DNA from: an uncultured Faecalicoccus sp.
GTDB lineage: Bacteria > Bacillota_I > Bacilli_A > Erysipelotrichales > Erysipelotrichaceae
NCBI GenBank assembly: GCA_902497095.1
Contig: CABVDD010000022.1
Coordinates: 1-32,006, forward strand
Reading direction: 5' to 3'
Length of the DNA: 32,006 nt
The translations under genes and the position numbers were made by a program. Below the pieces are notes generated by a model. That model had not been told where the DNA came from. It saw nothing but the letters and a program-made list of their open reading frames with translations, and made no database searches. This document shows, in pieces, positions 6,727 through 15,286 of this stretch (position 1 is its first letter; every line of letters starts with the position of its first letter).

Positions 6727-8109
6727 ATGGCATCGTCAAAAAATTTAGCCTCTGAGATTCTTAAGCTTATGGGAGGGGCATCGAACATTGCATCAATTAC
6801 ACATTGTGCAACAAGGTTGCGTCCAAAATTTAATGATCGTAGTTTGGTAAAAGCTAATGAAATTGCACAACTTAAAGGGGTAACAGGTATCGTGGATAAC
6901 GATTCTAGTTTTCAAATCATTATTGGTGTTAATGTTGGGACAATCTATGATGAAATTTTGGAGCTTATGAAAAAAGAAGTTAATGTTGAAGATTCTTCTG
7001 AAACGAAATCATCAAATTCATCAGATAAAAAATGGTTAAATGAGTTTGTGGCTATGGTAGTTGCGATATTTTCGCCATTGTTGCCAGTTTTAGCTGGATC
7101 AGGATTGATTAAAGGTTTAACAATTCTTGCAACAGAAGTTGGATTATTAGCGGAAACAAGTACAACTCATGAATTGTTATATACAATGACCAATTCAGTC
7201 TTCTATTTCTTTCCAATTTTAGTTGCGGTTACAGCAGCAAAAAGATTCAAAGCAAGTCCGTATATTGCAGCAGTAGTTATGGGAACATTCATTTTGCCAG
7301 ATTTTATTGCGTATGTCCAAGGTGATGGCGGCAATTTTGTGAGCTTTTTTGGAATTAATGCCCCTGTATTTAATTATACAAGTCAGGTTCTTCCAGCAAT
7401 TATTGCTACTTGGATTCAATCAAAGTTTGAACATTTTATGGAAGAAAAAATACCTACAAGCTTGCATTTAGTAGTGATTCCTACGGTATTGATTTTTGTA
7501 ATGGTGTTAATCACATTGTTCATCGTAGGACCAGTAGGCAATTATATAAGTATAGGTGTTGCACAAGTAGTTACATGGTTGGCAAATATTAATCCTATTA
7601 TTACTGGCGCAGTGATTGGTGGCATTTGGAATATTTTAATTATGTTTGGTGTACATTGGGCTCCGAATACAATGGTAATTATTCCAGAAATCGCTAAAAA
7701 AGGATATTCGCCATTTATTGCTTATGGAGCAAATGCAAATTTTGGAATGGCTGGAGCTGCGCTTACAATTTTTCTTCGTTCAAAAAACAAAGATTTAAAA
7801 AGTTTTTCACTCTCGGCAATTGCGTCTGTTATGTTATCTGGAATTGTAGAACCTGCTATTTATGGGTTAGGTGTAAAATACAAAACACCATTGATAGCTG
7901 GTTGTCTAGGTGCTGCTTTAGGCGGGGCTTTTATGGGTATGTTTAATGTAACTGGAAATGCCTTTGTATTTGGTGGCTTAACAACTATTCCAGCATTTGC
8001 AGGTGCAACTTTATGGGCATATATTGTAGGAATTGCAATTTCTTTTGTTGGTGGAGCAATTTTAACGTTAATATTTGGAATCAAAGATCCAGAAGCAGAA
8101 ATGAAGTAA
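6727..8109 (+). CDS. PTS transporter EIIBC, glucose/sucrose/beta-glucoside family
   Basis: A membrane permease (460 aa) that imports and phosphorylates a sugar or glycoside. The ATG at 6727 is preferred over a GTG at 6718 because AAGGAG (6713-6718) fits it. The IIB domain (about residues 1-85) carries ITHCATRLR with phosphocysteine 27. A polar linker (about 88-103, SSETKSSNSSDKK) leads into a IIC domain with about ten hydrophobic segments, including FSPLLPVLAGSGLIKG, MFGVHWAP, FGMAGAA and SGIVEPAIYG, hallmarks of the sucrose/beta-glucoside branch. No IIA domain is fused; it is supplied by the gene at 9171. The operon has no glycosidase of the usual families, and the enzyme next door is ADP-ribosylglycohydrolase-like, so substrate prediction by homology is unsafe. 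Confidence 0.9.
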   Translation: MASSKNLASEILKLMGGASNIASITHCATRLRPKFNDRSLVKANEIAQLKGVTGIVDNDSSFQIIIGVNVGTIYDEILELMKKEVNVEDSSETKSSNSSDKKWLNEFVAMVVAIFSPLLPVLAGSGLIKGLTILATEVGLLAETSTTHELLYTMTNSVFYFFPILVAVTAAKRFKASPYIAAVVMGTFILPDFIAYVQGDGGNFVSFFGINAPVFNYTSQVLPAIIATWIQSKFEHFMEEKIPTSLHLVVIPTVLIFVMVLITLFIVGPVGNYISIGVAQVVTWLANINPIITGAVIGGIWNILIMFGVHWAPNTMVIIPEIAKKGYSPFIAYGANANFGMAGAALTIFLRSKNKDLKSFSLSAIASVMLSGIVEPAIYGLGVKYKTPLIAGCLGAALGGAFMGMFNVTGNAFVFGGLTTIPAFAGATLWAYIVGIAISFVGGAILTLIFGIKDPEAEMK

Positions 8110-8127
8110 TAGGAGGAAGGAATCAGT

Positions 8128-9156
8128 ATGAGTAAATATGAAAAAATTAAAGGGGTAATTGCTTTAAGTGCTATTGGAGACGCTATGGGTGCGGCTACAG
8201 AAAATTTAACTTTTGACCAAATTAGAAGTATTTTTGGTGGACCTGTAGAAACTTTTTTAAAGCCGGGAAAAACAGCGTTTGCTTTAGGAAACGAAGCAGG
8301 AGAAATAACTGATGATTTTTCACAAATCTACTTTATATTACAAGAAGTATTAAAAAGAAATGGAGAATTATCAACAGAAGCGGTTATTCAAGCTATTTTA
8401 AATTGGTCTGAAGTTCCAAAATATTTTAATCGGTTTGCTGGCCCTACAACTAGAAGTGCTATTGCCATGTATAAAGACCCAAACCGTGAGATGAAACCTT
8501 TACCTGGAGCGGTTGCAGTTGATTATGCATCCAAAGCGACTAATGGTTCTGCGATGAAGATTGCACCAGCAGCATTGCTGAATCCTGGAGATATTGAAAA
8601 AACTATTACTGCTAGTTTAACGATTAGTCAGGTGACTCATGATAATTCGCTGTCTATTATTGGAGCGGCAGCTATTGCAGCTGGGACTGCTGCTGGAATG
8701 AAAGATCATGCTACTCCTGATGAAGCTATCTATGCTGGATTATATGGAGCTTCTCGTGCAGCAACATTGGCTAAATATCAATCTAGAGAAGTTGGTGGTG
8801 CAAATATATTAAAAAGAATAAAATTAGCTATAAAAATTGCAGAAGGTTATGAGCCAAAGGAAGTAAAACTAAGAAATTTAGAAGAAATCATTGGAAGTGG
8901 GTTAATGATTTCAGAAGCTGTACCTTGTGCTTTTGGAATTTTTGCAATGAATAAAGATAATGCATTGCAAGCTGTGATAGATGCTGTTAATATTGGTTAT
9001 GATACAGATACTATTGCTACAATTGTTGGAACTTTAGCAGGTCCTTTTGCAAATTTTAACGACTCTAAAGTTGTTGAATTATTTGATCAGGTTCAAAAAG
9101 CTAACAATTTTGATTTAGAAAAACTAGCTAAAGATATTTATGAATTAAATAAATGA
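8128..9156 (+). CDS. ADP-ribosylglycohydrolase-family hydrolase
   Basis: A 342-aa cytoplasmic enzyme of the ARH/DraG fold, which uses a binuclear metal centre to cleave N- or O-glycosidic bonds of ribosyl compounds. Seen: ALSAIGDAMGA at the N-terminus (Asp18), ITDDFSQ with Asp62-Asp63 (family TDDT, here Phe replaces the last Thr), NGSAMKIAPAAL, SQVTHDNS, and the late metal motif YDTDTIATIVG (Asp292, Asp294, Thr295). It lies between PTS EIIBC and EIIA in one operon; AGGAGG precedes its ATG. In this setting it is more likely catabolic, hydrolysing the phosphorylated imported glycoside, than a reverser of protein ADP-ribosylation. That role is inference; a nucleoside- or ribosyl-type N-glycoside is only a guess. 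Confidence 0.85.
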   Translation: MSKYEKIKGVIALSAIGDAMGAATENLTFDQIRSIFGGPVETFLKPGKTAFALGNEAGEITDDFSQIYFILQEVLKRNGELSTEAVIQAILNWSEVPKYFNRFAGPTTRSAIAMYKDPNREMKPLPGAVAVDYASKATNGSAMKIAPAALLNPGDIEKTITASLTISQVTHDNSLSIIGAAAIAAGTAAGMKDHATPDEAIYAGLYGASRAATLAKYQSREVGGANILKRIKLAIKIAEGYEPKEVKLRNLEEIIGSGLMISEAVPCAFGIFAMNKDNALQAVIDAVNIGYDTDTIATIVGTLAGPFANFNDSKVVELFDQVQKANNFDLEKLAKDIYELNK

Positions 9157-9170
9157 TTAGGAGTGAAATT

Positions 9171-9641
9171 ATGGGACTTTTTTCAAAAAAAGTAATAGAT
9201 ATTTATAGCCCTGCAGATGGTATTTTGATTGATTTGGAAAAGGTTCCAGATGATGCGATTTCTTCTGGAATGCTTGGAACAGGGTTTGCTGTAGAGCCAG
9301 AACAGAACACAATCGTATCCCCTGTAGACGGAGAAATAACATTTATATTTCCCACTAAACATGCACTAGGGTTAAAAACAAAGCAGGGAATAGAAGTTTT
9401 GATTCATCTAGGCATTGATACTGTAGAGCTGAATGGTGAAGGTTTTACGATTTTGAAAAATGAAGGTTCTGTTGTTAAAGTGGGAGACCCATTAATGAGT
9501 TTGGATTTAGAAAAAATAAGAAAAAGTAAATCCGCGATGTGTATCTTATTGTTGCCTCAAAAATATCAATTCAATCCTCTTTTGAAATCAAATACTTTTG
9601 TTTATGGGGGAACAGATAAGATTGCACAAATACAAAAATAG
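9171..9641 (+). CDS. PTS EIIA component, glucose (Crr) type
   Basis: A 156-aa soluble phosphocarrier that takes phosphate from HPr and passes it to the IIB cysteine of the EIIBC above. It has the Crr-type beta-sandwich: SPADGILIDLEKVPD..MLGTGFAV..IVSPVDGEITFIFPTKHALGLK (His64, assisting) and GIEVLIHLGIDTVELNGEGF (His79, the expected phospho-acceptor). The ATG at 9171 is chosen because TAGGAG lies 7 bases upstream; an in-frame ATG at 9153 overlaps the previous stop and has no such site. It ends the operon and completes an EIIBC plus EIIA pair. Confidence 0.92.
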   Translation: MGLFSKKVIDIYSPADGILIDLEKVPDDAISSGMLGTGFAVEPEQNTIVSPVDGEITFIFPTKHALGLKTKQGIEVLIHLGIDTVELNGEGFTILKNEGSVVKVGDPLMSLDLEKIRKSKSAMCILLLPQKYQFNPLLKSNTFVYGGTDKIAQIQK

Positions 9642-9657
9642 AGAATAGTTTGGAGAA

Positions 9658-9690
9658 GCACTTCACGTTGACTGAAGTGTTTTTCTTTTT
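9658..9690 (+). terminator. Terminator of the PTS operon
   Basis: CACTTCA (9659-9665) pairs with TGAAGTG (9673-9679), followed by TTTTTCTTTTT. Confidence 0.88.
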
Positions 9691-9745
9691 GATCGAAATC
9701 ATATATAAGAGTTTATCTAAAAATATAATTTAATTAAAAGCAATG

Positions 9746-9866
9746 TAATCAGCTCGATGCGATGCTGGTGTTAAAAGATATATTAGGAAAGACATGGGAT
9801 AGAAAGATATAATAAAAACTTCTATGCATAAAACTTTACATAGAAGCTAATGTTAAAGAAATTTAT
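9746..9866 (+). repeat. 120-bp direct repeat, right copy (XRE gene 3' fragment plus terminator)
   Basis: Repeats 5070-5189 with a single one-base length difference. It contains only the last 22 codons of the XRE gene (..AMLVLKDILGKTWDRKI), so it is a gene fragment. It also carries the hairpin CTTCTATG/CATAGAAG, which on the minus strand is followed by TTTTTATT and serves as terminator of the hyp operon. Since the XRE 3' end and the hyp terminator overlap within the repeat, the original order was probably XRE and hyp facing each other. The 4.56 kb between the two copies is then a later insertion or rearrangement product. Confidence 0.93.
9812..9846 (-). terminator. Terminator of the hyp operon
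   Basis: On the minus strand, CTTCTATG pairs with CATAGAAG (12-base loop) and is followed by TTTTTATTAT, about 35 bases after the hypE stop. A second copy lies at 5142-5169. Confidence 0.7.
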
Positions 9867-9879
9867 AATTAAACATTGT

Positions 9880-10860
9880 CTAACAAATTCTAGGAAGGGG
9901 CTGTCCGCTCAACTTACGAAGTTGTCGGGTGGCTCCGATTTTTGTTTTGAGATAAAGTTTCTTTGGATGTTTTTTGGTGATACGGCCAATGATTCTAGAT
10001 TCTGGACCTAAGGCTTTACACAGACTTGGGGCTTGCAGAGAATCAATGATACAGATCATACGGCCTTCACAAGCCAAATAGAAAGGATCCAATCCTAATA
10101 AATCGCATAATGTTTGTACATCGTTATCTACTGGAATGTCTTTTTCATATAAATCGAGTCCAAAATCTGTCTTTTCAATCAATTCAATACAGGTGGTTGC
10201 CAAACCGCCACGTGTTGGATCTCGTAAAATGCGTAGTCCATCAAATCGCATGGCTAAATTTGCCTTTTCTTTTAAACAAGCACAATCAGATTGTAAATTT
10301 CCATCAATATGTATATCTTTTCGAGTCATAAAAATACTGGCGCCATGACGTCCGATACTGCCGGAAACGACAATAGCATCGTTTTCTTGATAGGAGTAGT
10401 CCATTTTTCTTTGTAGGAAACCTATGCCGGCTGTATTAATGAAAATTTGATTTCCTTTTTGGCGTTCTATGACTTTGGTGTCTCCTGTAACGATTTGTAC
10501 ATGGGCATTTTGTGCAGTTTTTTCCATGGAATGTAAGATGGTCTTTAAATCTCGTATAGAAAAGCCATCTTCTATGATCAAAGCACAAGATAAATATTTT
10601 GGATCACCGCCGGCCATACATATGTCATTCAGTGTACCGCATACGGCAAGTTTTCCAATATCACCACCAGGAAATTGCCATGGATCGACGACAAAACTGT
10701 CAGTGGAAAAGACAAGTTCTTTGGAATGATTTTCTAAAACAGCACCATCTTTAAGTTCTTGAAGAGCTTTATTTTGAAAAGTGGGTACGATGAGTTCATC
10801 AATTAAGTCGGATGTGAGTTGACCTCCACTTCCATGATCTAAAGTAATAATTTGATTCAT
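9880..10860 (-). CDS. hypE: Hydrogenase maturation factor HypE
   Basis: A 326-aa cytoplasmic enzyme that receives a carbamoyl group from HypF on its C-terminal cysteine and dehydrates it to thiocyanate, the source of the CN ligands of the [NiFe] active site. Seen: ITLDHGSGGQLT near the N-terminus, FSTDSFVVDP, GGDIGKLAVCGTLNDI, GDTKV, ILRDPTRGGLAT, and the diagnostic C-terminus LPRIC with Cys as the last residue. These separate it from the related SelD and PurM. AGGAGG lies 5 bases before the ATG, and the gene overlaps the hypD stop by four bases (ATGA). It is the last gene of hypABFCDE. Confidence 0.95.
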   Translation of the reverse strand: MNQIITLDHGSGGQLTSDLIDELIVPTFQNKALQELKDGAVLENHSKELVFSTDSFVVDPWQFPGGDIGKLAVCGTLNDICMAGGDPKYLSCALIIEDGFSIRDLKTILHSMEKTAQNAHVQIVTGDTKVIERQKGNQIFINTAGIGFLQRKMDYSYQENDAIVVSGSIGRHGASIFMTRKDIHIDGNLQSDCACLKEKANLAMRFDGLRILRDPTRGGLATTCIELIEKTDFGLDLYEKDIPVDNDVQTLCDLLGLDPFYLACEGRMICIIDSLQAPSLCKALGPESRIIGRITKKHPKKLYLKTKIGATRQLRKLSGQPLPRIC

Positions 10861-11888
10861 AGATCCTCCTGTTCATAGAGATAGCTGGCAGCACAACTTC
10901 CTTCCTGGGATACCATACAAGGTCCTATAGGATTTTGTGGTGTACAAACTGTTTTAAATAAAGGGCATTGTTTAGGATGGATCTGTCCACATAAAACTTT
11001 TGCACATTGGCATCCGGCAGGTTCTTCATTAGTCAGTTTTGGCAAATGAAACTGTGCTTTGGCATCTAGTGACTGATACTTTTTTTGTAAGGCAAATCCA
11101 CTTTGTGTTAGAGTTCCTAACCCTCTCCATAGGCTGTCTTCAGGCTCGAATACTTCTTTTAAAAGTGCTTGTGCCTGTATGTTTCCCTTTGGATAAACAA
11201 CACGAGTATAAGTATTTTCAATGGCTGGTTTTTTCGCATTCAACATCATGATCAATCGATCAATGGAATATAGGATATCCTCTGGTTCAAAACCACAGAT
11301 CACACCTGGCTTATGATAGGTATCTACTAAAAATTGAAAGCCTTGTTCTCCCAGGATGCATGCCACATGGCCGGGGCATAAAAAACCATCAATTTGCGTA
11401 TCCGGTTGTTCAAGCAATGCCTGAATGGCTGGTTTTGTTCTTTTTAGTGCACTGTAAATAAAAAGATTAGAAAGCGAGCGTTTATACGCTTCCTGAATTA
11501 AGATAGCTGTTCCAGGTGCTGTAGTTTCAAAACCAACCGCAAGAAATAAGATTTTTTTATCCGGATTCTCTATTGCCAAAGTTAGGGCATCCATAGGGGA
11601 TAGGCACATATGAACACGTGGGTGTCCTTTTAGTGTATTTTTATAAAGACCGGGAATGCGCAAAACATCGCCATAGCTGCAGATCCAAAGATTTTTTTGT
11701 TCATCCAAAAGTTGAAGCATACTATCAATGATGGAAGAGGGTGTGACACAAACAGGACATCCAGGGCCTGAAATCAGTTGAATATCTTTGGGGAGTAAAG
11801 AGCGAATACCAGCTTTGGCAATGGCCATGGTATGTGTGCCACAAATTTCCATGAGCGTAAAAGGCTGTAATGGTTTATGGAAGTGCAT
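10857..11888 (-). CDS. hypD: Hydrogenase maturation factor HypD
   Basis: A 343-aa iron-sulfur scaffold protein that, with HypC, assembles Fe(CN)2CO. The start at 11888 (MHFHKPLQPFTLMEICG) is chosen because AAGGAG lies 7 bases upstream and the family begins here; a longer frame to 12038 reads through hypC out of frame. Seen: MEICGTHT (Cys16), SGPGCPVC (Cys44 and Cys47), FLAVGFETTAPG, FLCPGHVA, GVICGFEP, and a Cys-rich C-terminus (GCQCAKVLCG..CPLF..C..GPCMVS..C) that carries the [4Fe-4S] cluster. It overlaps the hypC stop by 14 bases, suggesting translational coupling. Confidence 0.95.
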   Translation of the reverse strand: MHFHKPLQPFTLMEICGTHTMAIAKAGIRSLLPKDIQLISGPGCPVCVTPSSIIDSMLQLLDEQKNLWICSYGDVLRIPGLYKNTLKGHPRVHMCLSPMDALTLAIENPDKKILFLAVGFETTAPGTAILIQEAYKRSLSNLFIYSALKRTKPAIQALLEQPDTQIDGFLCPGHVACILGEQGFQFLVDTYHKPGVICGFEPEDILYSIDRLIMMLNAKKPAIENTYTRVVYPKGNIQAQALLKEVFEPEDSLWRGLGTLTQSGFALQKKYQSLDAKAQFHLPKLTNEEPAGCQCAKVLCGQIHPKQCPLFKTVCTPQNPIGPCMVSQEGSCAASYLYEQEDL

Positions 11889-12096
11889 CAAAGATCTCCT
11901 TATATATTTCTCTGGTTTTTTGGGCTTCTTTCTTATCGATCTTTTCAATCGCAAAACCGGCATGAACCATGACTTCATCGCCCACTTGTACATTTTCAAT
12001 AAAATCGATTCGTATTTTTTGCGATAGACCATGGGCAAAACCGATGGCTGTATTTCCTTCTATTTTTTTAATAGTCAGTGGAATCGCAAGGCACAT
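11875..12096 (-). CDS. hypC: Hydrogenase maturation chaperone HypC
   Basis: A 73-aa chaperone that carries the Fe(CN)2CO unit from HypD to the large subunit. The start at 12096 gives MCLAIPLTIKKIEG, whose Cys2 (after Met removal, the N-terminal residue) is the essential iron-binding cysteine. The longer frame from 12120 would bury it. GGATG-type bases precede the start. The typical VGDEVMVHAGFAIEKID motif follows near the middle. The start lies 4 bases after the hypF stop. Confidence 0.95.
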   Translation of the reverse strand: MCLAIPLTIKKIEGNTAIGFAHGLSQKIRIDFIENVQVGDEVMVHAGFAIEKIDKKEAQKTREIYKEIFDALP

Positions 12097-12100
12097 AGAA

Positions 12101-14284
12101 TCACATCCTTTCTTTGGCAATTAAGAGCTGACCAAGGGCAATGCCCTCATCGTTACAGCTGACTTGATGGGGCCAATATACTACATAATCTTTTTGTCGT
12201 AAAGCTTGTATCATTCCTTGTAAAAGTATCTTATTTTGAAAACAACCGCCGCTTAATATGACGGGATAATGGTTCGGATTCAGTGTTACCACTTGCTCTG
12301 TTGCCATATTAATCAGGGTGTTCATCAATTTCATGGCTTTTATGGATGGTAAACATTCTTCTTGTAGGGCGTGTTGTATCATCGGTATCCAATCATAATA
12401 ACGAATGCCATTTTGTGTATAAAAACGAACAGGATACGATTGCGTACAAGGAGTCGCCAAGGATTCTAAAAGACTAGGTGCCTGCCCATCATAATCCTGG
12501 TATAGTGTATGAGTAATTAGGCTGTAAAAACCATCAAACAGTCTTCCCATGCCGGAGCTTAAAGGTGCTTGATCAAACAATTGTTTAAGATTGTTTTGTT
12601 TAGATGCATCAAACAAAGATATATTCTGATCGGCCATCCAAGATAGAACAAGGCCAATACGACCAATTTCATGAATGGCCTGTTCATTTCCTAAAAGTGG
12701 AATGGGACGAATAGAGCCAACTCGTGTAAAGTCTTTGCGTGTAGCTATCATACATTCGCCACCCCATATCGTATGATCGCTTCCATAGCCGGTGCCATCC
12801 CAAATGATGCCAAAACAAGTTTCGTGTAGATTATGTTCACCCATGCAGGCAACCATATGGGCATGATGATGTTGTATATATAGAGTGGGAAGCTGCATTT
12901 CTTTAGCTAAGTGTGTTGTCGCATAGTCTGGATGCATGTCACAGGCAATGATGCAAGGTTCAATTTCAAAAAGTCTTTTGTAAGTGTGTAAAGTTTTTTG
13001 ATAATGTTCCATTGTCTCAATGGTTTCCATATTGCCGATATAGGGGCTTAAAAAAACATGGTGTCCTTTTCCTAGCGCAAAACTTCCTTTTTGATGAGCG
13101 CCTAAGGCCAAAATGTGGCTGACATCTTCTGGAAGGGATAAAGGAGCGGGCGCATACCCTCGACTTCGTCGAAGAAACATAGGTTTTTGATCAACGATAC
13201 GCAATAAAGAATCATCGCAACGGTTTTCAATTTTACGATCATGCAACAAAAAACTATCGGCAATAGATGAAAGTTTTTGGTAAGCTTCTTTATTATCAAT
13301 AAGTACAGGAGTATCACGAATATTCGCACTTGTCATCACCAAGGCATCTATTTCTTCCATCAATAAAATATGTAAAGGACTATAAGGAAATAAAATTCCC
13401 AGTTCTTTATTTTCAGACAGTTCTAAAAAACAATGCGCATCTTTTTTCTCACATAAAACAATGGGCCGCTGTCTGGAGATAAAAGTCTCTTTTTCTATAG
13501 GATGTATTTTCACAAATTCTTTTGCGACAGTTTCATCTTTGACCATGATGGCTAAAGGCTTGGCTTCTCTTTGTTTTCGTTTACGAAGCCGCATTATAGC
13601 TTTTTTGTTTCGGGCATCGCAAGCCAGATGAATACCGCCAATCCCTTTTATGGCTACAATTTTTCCTTCTTTTAAATCGGCAATGGCATTACTAAAAGGA
13701 TCCTTGCTGGTTTGAGGACCTGTATAAATTAGTTTGGGACCGCAAATAGCACAGGCATTGGGTTGTGCATGATAACGTCGGCTTTGTATATCATCGTATT
13801 CTTTTTGGCAGTCTGAACACATCGTAAAGGAAGACATGGTTGTATAAGGTCGATCATATGGAATATCTTGAATGATCGTATAACGAGGACCACAGTTTGT
13901 ACAGTTGATAAAAGGATATCTATATCTTCGATTGCGAGGGTCTTTTAACTCTTTGATGCAATCATCGCATGGTGCCATATCTGGAGAGATCAAGGTTTGA
14001 TGAACGCCGGATTGACTGGTGCGAATGGAAAAATCATTCCATTGTTTTAAAGGTTCTTCTTCTATCGTATATGTTTCTATAGAAGAAAGAACAGGTGCTT
14101 TTTTTGGCAGATCGTCTAAAAAGGAAGTCACATCTTTTTTCTTGCCTTGAATATGAATGGTCACGCCTTGAGCATCGTTATATATCCATCCTGTTAAATG
14201 ATGATGTTTTGCCAAGCGACAGATATAAGGTCGAAACCCTACCCCTTGTACGATTCCCCGGACTTGTAATTTATAATGTATCAT
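12101..14284 (-). CDS. hypF: Carbamoyltransferase HypF
   Basis: A 727-aa protein (family about 750) that makes carbamoyl-adenylate from carbamoyl phosphate and ATP and transfers the carbamoyl group to HypE. Domains in order: acylphosphatase (about 1-90, GIVQGVGFRPYI and GWIYNDAQG); two zinc fingers made of four CxxC pairs (CDDC, CTNC, CSDC, CAIC; about 105-185); a YrdC/Sua5-like domain (about 195-385, KEGKIVAIKGIGGIHLACDA); and a Kae1-like domain with HHHAHMVACMGEH, WDGTGYGSD, GMGRLFDG and LSGGCFQN. The ATG overlaps the hypB end by 14 bases. All catalytic parts appear intact. Confidence 0.96.
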   Translation of the reverse strand: MIHYKLQVRGIVQGVGFRPYICRLAKHHHLTGWIYNDAQGVTIHIQGKKKDVTSFLDDLPKKAPVLSSIETYTIEEEPLKQWNDFSIRTSQSGVHQTLISPDMAPCDDCIKELKDPRNRRYRYPFINCTNCGPRYTIIQDIPYDRPYTTMSSFTMCSDCQKEYDDIQSRRYHAQPNACAICGPKLIYTGPQTSKDPFSNAIADLKEGKIVAIKGIGGIHLACDARNKKAIMRLRKRKQREAKPLAIMVKDETVAKEFVKIHPIEKETFISRQRPIVLCEKKDAHCFLELSENKELGILFPYSPLHILLMEEIDALVMTSANIRDTPVLIDNKEAYQKLSSIADSFLLHDRKIENRCDDSLLRIVDQKPMFLRRSRGYAPAPLSLPEDVSHILALGAHQKGSFALGKGHHVFLSPYIGNMETIETMEHYQKTLHTYKRLFEIEPCIIACDMHPDYATTHLAKEMQLPTLYIQHHHAHMVACMGEHNLHETCFGIIWDGTGYGSDHTIWGGECMIATRKDFTRVGSIRPIPLLGNEQAIHEIGRIGLVLSWMADQNISLFDASKQNNLKQLFDQAPLSSGMGRLFDGFYSLITHTLYQDYDGQAPSLLESLATPCTQSYPVRFYTQNGIRYYDWIPMIQHALQEECLPSIKAMKLMNTLINMATEQVVTLNPNHYPVILSGGCFQNKILLQGMIQALRQKDYVVYWPHQVSCNDEGIALGQLLIAKERM

Positions 14285-14936
14285 GCCGTAAGGCTTCGAT
14301 CCTTTCCTTTAAATAATCGACCAATTCCTGCACTCCTTGTTGAGTGATCGTACTGATGGAAAACCATGGTGAATCAGGATTGATGGCATGATAATCGTTT
14401 TGTACACGATCGATATCAAATGAAAAATAAGGAAGGACATCTGTTTTGTTGATGATCAAACAATTGGTGTCTGTAAACATTAAAGGATATTTGACCACTT
14501 TATCATCGCCTTCTGGAACGCTTAAGATCGTAATGCGCATATTTTCTCCAATATCAAATTCTGCAGGGCATACAAGATTTCCAATATTTTCAACAAATAA
14601 GATATCAATGGTATCCAGATTAAATTCGGGCAATATTTTTTGAATGCTCATCGCTTCAATATGGCAGGCTCCATCTGTATTGAGTTCTACGCAAGGAATA
14701 TTTAGATCATGAATGGTCTTGGCATCGATATCTGTGGTAATGTCGCCTTCAATGACTCCAATCGCATAGTCTTTTTGTAAATGTTCTATCAATGTCTTTA
14801 AAACGCTTGTTTTACCAGCGCCGGGAGAGCCCATGATATTGATTAAAATAGTTTGATGCTTACGGAGTGTTTCTTTGACTTGATCAGCTACATCTTCATT
14901 CCAATCCATGATTTGATGATATACTTTGATTTCCAT
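14271..14936 (-). CDS. hypB: Nickel-insertion GTPase HypB
   Basis: A 221-aa GTPase that works with HypA to insert nickel into the hydrogenase large subunit. Seen: Walker A GSPGAGKTS (36-44), EGDITTDIDA, the metal-site DGACHIEA (Cys-His), VENIGNLVCPAEFD with the second metal cysteine, and NKTD for guanine recognition. It lacks the His-rich nickel-storage N-terminus found in some HypB proteins. AAGGTGG lies 7 bases before the ATG, and the gene begins 2 bases after hypA. Confidence 0.96.
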   Translation of the reverse strand: MEIKVYHQIMDWNEDVADQVKETLRKHQTILINIMGSPGAGKTSVLKTLIEHLQKDYAIGVIEGDITTDIDAKTIHDLNIPCVELNTDGACHIEAMSIQKILPEFNLDTIDILFVENIGNLVCPAEFDIGENMRITILSVPEGDDKVVKYPLMFTDTNCLIINKTDVLPYFSFDIDRVQNDYHAINPDSPWFSISTITQQGVQELVDYLKERIEALRHDTL

Positions 14937-14938
14937 AA

Positions 14939-15280
14939 TTATTCCACCTTAATACTTTCTATTACACATTCTTTTCCAGATAATCGTTTGAGATCTATGC
15001 TGTGACAATAAGGGCATTCAATGTGTTTTCTGTCGATTTGAGATTCTTTATGACAAGAATTACACAAAACTTTTAAAGGAATCTCTTTCACTTTAATTTT
15101 TACGCCTTGTGCCATTGTATCCTGGGCAATTACATCCATATACATTTGAATGCATTCAGGTACAAATCCACAAAACGGGCCTAAAGCTAAAGTGATTTCA
15201 GTTACTTTTTTAGCTTGATAATTTTGAGCTGTTGTAAGCACATCTTGTAGAATGTGTTGTGTAATTTCCATCTCATGCAT
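14939..15280 (-). CDS. hypA: Nickel metallochaperone HypA
   Basis: A 113-aa nickel chaperone. The start at 15280 gives MHEMEITQHILQ, the conserved beginning whose His2 binds nickel; a frame reaching 15331 would add 17 residues that no family member needs. A zinc site of two CxxC pairs (CNSC and CPYC) sits in the C-terminal third. The family length is matched. On the minus strand a TATAAT box ends only 7 bases before the A of the ATG, so the mRNA may be leaderless; alternatively AAGGGG 12 bases upstream acts as a distant ribosome site. It is the first gene of the hyp operon, divergent from ech. Confidence 0.94.
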   Translation of the reverse strand: MHEMEITQHILQDVLTTAQNYQAKKVTEITLALGPFCGFVPECIQMYMDVIAQDTMAQGVKIKVKEIPLKVLCNSCHKESQIDRKHIECPYCHSIDLKRLSGKECVIESIKVE

Positions 15281-15286
15281 ATCCGT

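Noticed and set aside
5070..9866. Transposon target-site duplication
   Set aside because: The repeat is 120 bp, far longer than any target duplication; recombination is a better explanation.
9880..10860. Selenophosphate synthase (SelD)
   Set aside because: The ATP-binding fold is shared, but the HGSGG opening, the terminal PRIC cysteine and the position after hypD identify HypE.
10857..12038. Longer HypD start at 12038
   Set aside because: The extra 50 residues overlap hypC in another frame; AAGGAG and family length support the start at 11888.
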